Positions 30,910-35,443 of a stretch of 35,443 bases of DNA are shown one piece after another. Positions within the stretch are counted from its first letter, which is position 1, and each line of letters opens with the position of its first letter. Origin of the DNA: DASSJM01 sp049587975 (lineage in GTDB: Bacteria; Actinomycetota; UBA4738; HRBIN12); assembly GCA_049587975.1 (NCBI GenBank), contig JBAVEY010000152.1:1-35443 (forward strand), given 5' to 3'. Made by a program: the position numbers and the translations under genes. The notes beneath the pieces are model-generated. The model saw nothing but the letters and a program-made list of their open reading frames with translations. It searched no databases and was not told the DNA's origin.

Positions 30910-31646
30910 GTGGTCAGGCTCCGGGCGAGGATGGGCAGGCTCTTCATGCGGCGCTCGAGGTGGTACTCGGTGAAGCCGAACAGCAGGGCGCGCGACTCGC
31001 GCCTCACCTGGGTATCGGCTCGCACGTCCCCCGCCTCAAGCAGCCCCGTCCCGCCGAGCGTGGCGAGGAAGTCCAGGGCCTCGAGCGACGCGGGGCCGGA
31101 ATCGAGGTCGGCATCGGCGTTGCAGACCGCGCCCCCCAGGCTGCTCGCGAAGCGCTCGGGCGCGGGGGCGCCGCAGACGGCGCACGTCGTGAGCGCGGGA
31201 TGGAAGCCCGAGAGGGACAGGAGCTTGAGCAGGAACGACTCGGCGACGGCCGCGGGATCGGCCGGACGCGCGTCGAGCGCCCGCATCCCGGTCAGGAGCA
31301 GCATGAACAGTCGGACGTTGCGCTCGTGCTCCTCGGCGACCTTGTCGACGGCCTCCAGCATGGTCTCTCCCGCGGCGAACAGACCCAGATCGCTCCGGAG
31401 CGCCCTGAAGGGCGAGACGATCTCGGCCTGGCTGACGGTGTCGAGCGACCCTCTCCCCCGGTAGACCATCAGGGAAACGTGCGTGAATGGCTCGAGCCGG
31501 GCGCCGAAGCGCGAGGTGGTCTTGCGGATCCCCTTGGCCACCGCTCGGACCTTGCCCGACCCCTGGGTCATGACGGTGACGATCTTGTCGGCCTCGCCCA
31601 GCTTGACCGAGCGCAGCACGACGCCCTGTTCCTTGTAGAGGGGCAC
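30906..31646 (-). CDS. recO: DNA repair protein RecO
   Basis: 246 residues from GTG 31646 (VPLYKEQGVVLRSVKLGEAD). The N-terminal OB fold covers about 1-80 (IVTVMTQGSGKVRAVAKGIR, then SRFGARLEPFTHVSLMVYRG). A helical domain follows with a short zinc-binding loop (TTCAVCGAP, then GGAVCNAD), of which three Cys are visible. RecO loads RecA onto SSB-coated DNA in the RecFOR pathway. It heads the recO-uppS-PPOX-glyS block. The frame is open to 31826, but the added N-terminal part is Arg/Ser-rich and not conserved. The upstream 221 bases up to the LuxR gene hold no gene. Confidence 0.95.
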   Translation of the reverse strand: MPLYKEQGVVLRSVKLGEADKIVTVMTQGSGKVRAVAKGIRKTTSRFGARLEPFTHVSLMVYRGRGSLDTVSQAEIVSPFRALRSDLGLFAAGETMLEAVDKVAEEHERNVRLFMLLLTGMRALDARPADPAAVAESFLLKLLSLSGFHPALTTCAVCGAPAPERFASSLGGAVCNADADLDSGPASLEALDFLATLGGTGLLEAGDVRADTQVRRESRALLFGFTEYHLERRMKSLPILARSLTT

Positions 31647-31867
31647 GACGGAATCGTAGCGCCGCCCCTGTGCCGTTCTCGTGAGCCGACGTTGCGAAGT
31701 CGTGGAGATGGTGGCGCCCGAGCCGGCAGGAGACGTCCCAAAGGCATCAGGTCTGCGTCGGCCCGACCGTCCCCGCTGCCGCACCATCACGCAGCTCCTC
31801 GAACCTCGCACGATCCGGGACGGCACGATGGTGGGCCGGATCGACCCGCAGGGGATGGGGAACGTCC

Positions 31868-33529
31868 CTAGTTCCCGGGTGGAGTCCCGCCCAGATGGCG
31901 CACCGCGTAGGCGGCCGCCTCGGCTCGGCTCCGGAGGTGCAGCTTCGCGAGCACGCTGCTCACGTGGTTCCCCGCGGTCTTGGTCGAGATGAACAGGCGG
32001 GCCGCGATCTCCGAGTTGGTCAGGCCCTCCCCGAGCAGCGCGAGCACTTCCTGCTCGCGCTTGCTGAGGAGGCCGAGGCCCTTCGGTCCGGTCCTGCCGG
32101 CCACGCCGAGGTCCCGCAGGAACGCTGCCGCGGCGTCGGCGTCTCGGGGAGCGCCGAGCCGCTCGAACTCCGCCAGGGCGATCTTCGCCTCGCCGACGGC
32201 GACCTCCGGTTGGGAGACCTCGAGCGCCCGGGCGAGCTCGAACCGAGCACGCGCCGCGTCCAGCGGGAGCCGCTGAGCGGCGAACGCGGAGACGGCCGAG
32301 CTCAGAGCGCGCGGTGCGTCCGGATCGCCTTCTGCGGCCATCACCCGACTTCGGGCGAAACCGGCCATCGCCTCGCGCCTCGGAAGCGACGAACCGGCGG
32401 CAACCCCCTCCAGGCGCGCGGCCGTGGCCCCGGCACCGTCCCGGTCACCCTGGACCAAGTGGATGTCGACCGACAGGGCGAGGAAGGGAGCCGCGAGCAC
32501 GTTGTCGTCGCCGATCGCGTTCAGTCTCCGGTGCAGGACGGCCGCGGCCATCGCCGTCTCACCTCGCGCCAGGTAGAGCGAGGCCAACGCGTGGGTCGAC
32601 TCCGGCAGCTCCTCGAAGCCGGCGAGGAGCTGTTCGGCCTCCTCGATCCGGCCCTGCGTCAAACGCAGCTCGGCGAGCTTGGCGGCCGGATGGACGCACC
32701 GCGCCCGGAGGTTGGCCGCCTGCATCGCCTGCAACCCCTCGGCGAGCATCCCGTCCGCCATCTCCCAGTTACCCGAGGCGATGAACATCTCCGCGCAGCA
32801 CGCATAGCAGAACCCGAGGACCGCGACGTGATCGTGGGAGGTGACCCATCCCTCGACGGCCTGCCCCCACTGCTCGATGCGTTGCCAGTCGGCGGCGAGC
32901 TCGCAGGCGGCGATGCCGACGCAGATCACGTCCCCGATCACCTCGAGCCCCGCGACCTCGCCGCCGGTCGAAGCCGTCAACGCCTCGTCCACCTTCGACA
33001 TGCCCGTCACGACGTCGCCGGTGGCGACCTCTGCGTAGCCGAGCCGCACGAGTGCCGCGGCCTCGAGGTCGCCGTCGCCGAACCTCCGCGCCGCACCGAC
33101 GGCTTCCCTCGCATGACGGGCCATCTCGTCCGGACGATCCGATCGCTCGGCCCGCGTGAGCGAGAGCCAGCCCTGCTCGAGGACGTCTCCCGGGTCGCGC
33201 AGCAAGCCCTCGGCTCGCGCGTACCAGCCCGCGCTGACCGCCACGTTCCCGTACGCGGCCGTGAACTCTCGAGACAGCCAGAGCGCGTTCGTCGCCGCAC
33301 GTCGTCCGTCGCCGGCCTCACGGTTGGCGGCGTACGCGCGTTCGATGTGCGAGATCGCACCTTCGGTGTCCTGGAGCCACCAGAGCGCGCGGCCGAGACC
33401 TTCCTCGGCCCTGGCCGACGGACCGACCTCGAGGACCTGCTCGAACACCGCTCTCGCACCGTCCCAGTCGCCGGATGCGAGCGCCTCCTCGCCGGCGACG
33501 AGCGGATCGGTGTCGGTGTCGAGCGTCAT
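31868..33529 (-). CDS. TPR-containing LuxR-family transcriptional regulator
   Basis: About 553 residues from ATG 33529. Most of the protein, about 5-470, is a TPR-like helical solenoid (EEALASGDWDGARAVFEQVL, HIERAYAANREAGDGRRAAT, GMLAEGLQAMQAANLRARCV). The C-terminal 60 residues form a LuxR/GerE helix-turn-helix (LSKREQEVLALLGEGLTNSE, IAARLFISTKTAGNHVSSVL, AKLHLRSRAEAAAYAV). No AAA/STAND ATPase domain is present, so it is not a full MalT/LAL regulator. It probably binds DNA in response to a protein or ligand held by the TPR array. Targets are unknown. An in-frame upstream Met at 33616 is less likely. Confidence 0.92.
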   Translation of the reverse strand: MTLDTDTDPLVAGEEALASGDWDGARAVFEQVLEVGPSARAEEGLGRALWWLQDTEGAISHIERAYAANREAGDGRRAATNALWLSREFTAAYGNVAVSAGWYARAEGLLRDPGDVLEQGWLSLTRAERSDRPDEMARHAREAVGAARRFGDGDLEAAALVRLGYAEVATGDVVTGMSKVDEALTASTGGEVAGLEVIGDVICVGIAACELAADWQRIEQWGQAVEGWVTSHDHVAVLGFCYACCAEMFIASGNWEMADGMLAEGLQAMQAANLRARCVHPAAKLAELRLTQGRIEEAEQLLAGFEELPESTHALASLYLARGETAMAAAVLHRRLNAIGDDNVLAAPFLALSVDIHLVQGDRDGAGATAARLEGVAAGSSLPRREAMAGFARSRVMAAEGDPDAPRALSSAVSAFAAQRLPLDAARARFELARALEVSQPEVAVGEAKIALAEFERLGAPRDADAAAAFLRDLGVAGRTGPKGLGLLSKREQEVLALLGEGLTNSEIAARLFISTKTAGNHVSSVLAKLHLRSRAEAAAYAVRHLGGTPPGN

Positions 33530-33631
33530 GGCCCCGGATGATGCCACGAAGTCGGAGCGCGGGCCTCGCAGGTTGCGCGAAGGTTCATCGTCGGCGTGGG
33601 TCGTGGGTGATCGCATGCGGGACGGAACCGG

Positions 33632-34495
33632 TCAGGCGCCCATCGGGTGCCAGACGGTCTTGAACTCCATCAGCGCCGTGACGTCGTAGGGCGACTGCGC
33701 GTCGTCGGAGAAGGGATCCGCGTCGCGTGCCCGCACGACCCGCTTCACGTTCTCGGCCGACAGGCGCTCGGCCTCCGCCCGCGAGGTCTCGGGGACGCCC
33801 GTGATGTCGATCGCGTTCACGTCCATGTGGCCAGCGAGCCACGGGACGAGCTCCTCGGTCAGGCCGGTGAGAACGTTCACGACGCCGCCGGGCACATCCG
33901 AGGTCGCGAGCACCTCCCCGAGCGACACGGCGGGCAACGGTGAGGGTTCGCTCGCCAGCACGACCGCGGTGTTGCCGGAGACGATCGCGGGTGCCAGACG
34001 GGACACGAGCCCGAGCAGGGAACGATCGCCGGGGGCGACGATCCCGACGACCCCCGTCGGCTCGGGGATCGTGAAGTTGAAGTAGGGGCCGGCGACGGGG
34101 TTCGTCGCGCCCAGGAGCTGACCGATCTTGTCGGCCCATCCCGCGTACCACACCCAACGGTCGATCGAGGCGTCCACGCCCCTGCGTGGATCCTTCGCAC
34201 CGGCGTCCGCGAGCTCGGCCTCGAACTGGGAGCGCCGACCCTCCATCAGCTCGGCCACGCGGTAGAGGATCTGTCCGCGGTTGTACGCGGTCTTGCCCGC
34301 CCATCCGGACTGCGCGGCCCGAGCGGCCCGAACCGCGTCGCGCAGGTCCTTGCGCGAGGCCCGGGCCGCCCGCGCGAGCAACCGACCGTCGTGTGAGAAG
34401 ACCTCGTACGAGCGCCCGGACTCGCTCCGCGGGAACTCGCCCGCGATGTACAGCTTCGCCGTGCGGCGGACCGGGACGCGCGCCTTGGTGCTCAT
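33632..34495 (-). CDS. Aldehyde-dehydrogenase-like protein lacking the catalytic domain
   Basis: 287 residues. The N-terminal NAD-binding part of an aldehyde dehydrogenase is recognisable: KLYIAGEFPRSESGRSYEVF, AARAAQSGWAGKTAYNRGQI, FNFTIPEPTGVVGIVAPGDR, LAPAIVSGNTAVVLASEPSP and VPGGVVNVLTGLTEELVP. The Asn-Pro catalytic support, the Glu of LELGGK and the Cys loop are absent. The protein ends (VTALMEFKTVWHPMGA) where the catalytic domain should begin. It is not an obvious truncation, because the C-terminal 25 residues are well formed and the stop is clean. The start overlaps the stop of the complete ALDH upstream (ATGA), so it is translated with it. Such paired full and half ALDH genes suggest a heteromeric enzyme, but this is inferred. 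Confidence 0.85.
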   Translation of the reverse strand: MSTKARVPVRRTAKLYIAGEFPRSESGRSYEVFSHDGRLLARAARASRKDLRDAVRAARAAQSGWAGKTAYNRGQILYRVAELMEGRRSQFEAELADAGAKDPRRGVDASIDRWVWYAGWADKIGQLLGATNPVAGPYFNFTIPEPTGVVGIVAPGDRSLLGLVSRLAPAIVSGNTAVVLASEPSPLPAVSLGEVLATSDVPGGVVNVLTGLTEELVPWLAGHMDVNAIDITGVPETSRAEAERLSAENVKRVVRARDADPFSDDAQSPYDVTALMEFKTVWHPMGA

Positions 34496-35443
34496 CCGTC
34501 GAGCTCCAGGTAGGGCTCGAGCCCGTGCAGGCCGCCCTCGCGCCCGAACCCGCTCTCCTTGTACCCACCGAACGGGGACGCCGGGTCGAACCGGTTAAAC
34601 GTGTTGGCCCACACGACGCCCGCCTTCATCCGCTCGGCCATCCACAGGATCCGCGACCCCTTCTCGGTCCAGATGCCCGCCGACAGGCCGTACGGCGTGT
34701 TGTTCGCCTTCTCGACCGCCTCGGCCGGCGTCCGGAACGTCAGGATCGACAGCACCGGGCCGAAGATCTCCTCGCGCGCGATCCGGTGTGATTGCGAGAC
34801 GTTGGTGAACAGCGTGGGGCGGAACCAGAAGCCGCGTTCGGGTAGGACGCACTCCGGCTGGTACATCTCGGCGCCCTCGTCGACGCCCGCCGCCACGAGC
34901 TCCTCGATCTTCGAGAGCTGAGCCTTCGAGTTGATCGCGCCGATGTCGGTGTTCTTGTCGAGGGGGTTCCCGACCCGGAGGGTTTGGAGACGGTCCTTGA
35001 GCTTCTCGAGCAGCGGCTCGAACACCGGCTCCTGCACGAGCAGTCGGGATCCGGCGCAGCACACGTGGCCCTGGTTGAAGAAGATGCCGTTGACGATGCC
35101 CTCGACGGCCTGGTCGATGGGCGCGTCGTCGAAGATGATGTTCGCGGCCTTGCCACCGAGCTCGAGGGTCGCCTTCTTGCGGGTGCCGGCGATCGAGCGC
35201 GCGATCATCTTGCCGACGCCCGTCGATCCGGTGAAGGCGAGCTTGTCGATGCCGGGGTGGTCGACGATGGCCTGGCCGGTGGCGCCGGCGCCGGTGACGA
35301 TGTTCACGACGCCCGGGGGCAGCTCGGCCTGCTCGCACACCGAGGCGAAGAGCAGCGCCGTCAGGGGAGTGGTCTCGGCGGGCTTGAGCACCACGGTGTT
35401 GCCGCAGGCCAGCGCCGGCGCGATCTTCCACGCGAGCATGAGC
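34492..35443 (-). CDS. Aldehyde dehydrogenase (N-terminus beyond window edge)
   Basis: The visible 317 codons cover the second half of the NAD domain and the whole catalytic domain: LACGNTVVLKPAETTPLTAL, PGVVNIVTGAGATGQAIVD, KLAFTGSTGVGK, the catalytic Glu in TLELGGKAANI, the catalytic Cys in FFNQGHVCCAGSRLLV (usual GQ is GH here), and EEIFGPVLSILTF. SPFGGYKESGFGREGGLHGL and the oligomerisation tail LEPYLELDG follow. It oxidises an aldehyde with NAD(P)+ in the cytosol, and the substrate is unknown. It is coupled to the half-length paralogue. The 5' end is cut by the window. Confidence 0.93.
   Translation of the reverse strand, partial: LMLAWKIAPALACGNTVVLKPAETTPLTALLFASVCEQAELPPGVVNIVTGAGATGQAIVDHPGIDKLAFTGSTGVGKMIARSIAGTRKKATLELGGKAANIIFDDAPIDQAVEGIVNGIFFNQGHVCCAGSRLLVQEPVFEPLLEKLKDRLQTLRVGNPLDKNTDIGAINSKAQLSKIEELVAAGVDEGAEMYQPECVLPERGFWFRPTLFTNVSQSHRIAREEIFGPVLSILTFRTPAEAVEKANNTPYGLSAGIWTEKGSRILWMAERMKAGVVWANTFNRFDPASPFGGYKESGFGREGGLHGLEPYLELDG

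Noticed and set aside
1..35443. CRISPR array
   Set aside because: No regularly spaced direct repeats were seen. The only repeated units are the insertion-sequence arrays at 12973-13014 and 14219-14294.

Overview
The window is high-GC DNA (roughly two thirds G+C by eye) with the gene neighbourhood of an actinomycetotal chromosome. The order recO-uppS-(F420/PPOX protein)-glyS ... ppdK ... dgt-dnaG-rpoD on one strand, the single-subunit glycyl-tRNA synthetase, the Rv1155-like PPOX protein and the primary sigma factor beside dnaG all fit an (uncultured) member of Actinomycetota. The sequence alone does not give a finer rank.

Layout. 1-1.4 kb: a transposase fragment and a frameshifted secreted beta-helix protein. 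1.5-5.6 kb: a tRNA with anticodon CAT, a Pro/Glu-rich coiled-coil protein, an AraC-type regulator, an orphan peptide-type ABC solute-binding lipoprotein and a HpcH/HpaI aldolase. 5.6-9.6 kb: a translationally coupled partner-switching pair, namely a STAS anti-sigma antagonist and a 1196-residue membrane/4xGAF/PP2C/HATPase protein. 9.65-11.2 kb: a frameshifted secreted protein, then a coupled pair of AhpD/carboxymuconolactone-decarboxylase-fold genes. The second of these has an in-frame TGA exactly where the catalytic CxxC cysteine belongs, followed by a SECIS-like hairpin, so it is a strong candidate selenoprotein. 11.26-14.41 kb: a roughly 3-kb decayed integrative element in tRNA-Asn. It is bounded by a 62-bp direct repeat of the tRNA 3' half and holds an integrase C-terminal fragment, a small secreted protein and a frameshifted IS481-type element.

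14.4-35.4 kb is mostly one long minus-strand block of core genes mixed with envelope genes. It holds rpoD, dnaG and dgt. A plus-strand cupredoxin lipoprotein follows. Then come YdcF, a set of small secreted proteins and an M15 peptidase with a LexA-box-like palindrome upstream. After these lie ppdK, a helical unknown preceded by a 22-bp palindrome, an aldo/keto reductase, a HExxH lipoprotein coupled to a small membrane protein, glyS, the PPOX protein, uppS, recO and a TPR-LuxR regulator. The block ends with a coupled aldehyde dehydrogenase pair in which the downstream member lacks the catalytic domain.

How genes work together. dgt/dnaG/rpoD form the conserved macromolecular-synthesis group. 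recO/uppS/PPOX/glyS are tightly packed or overlapping. The STAS/PP2C pair should control a sigma factor by partner switching. The AhpD-fold pair should act in thiol- or selenol-based peroxide chemistry. Single-base frameshifts recur in small secreted-protein genes and never in the core genes, which points to decaying accessory genes or to homopolymer errors in the assembly.
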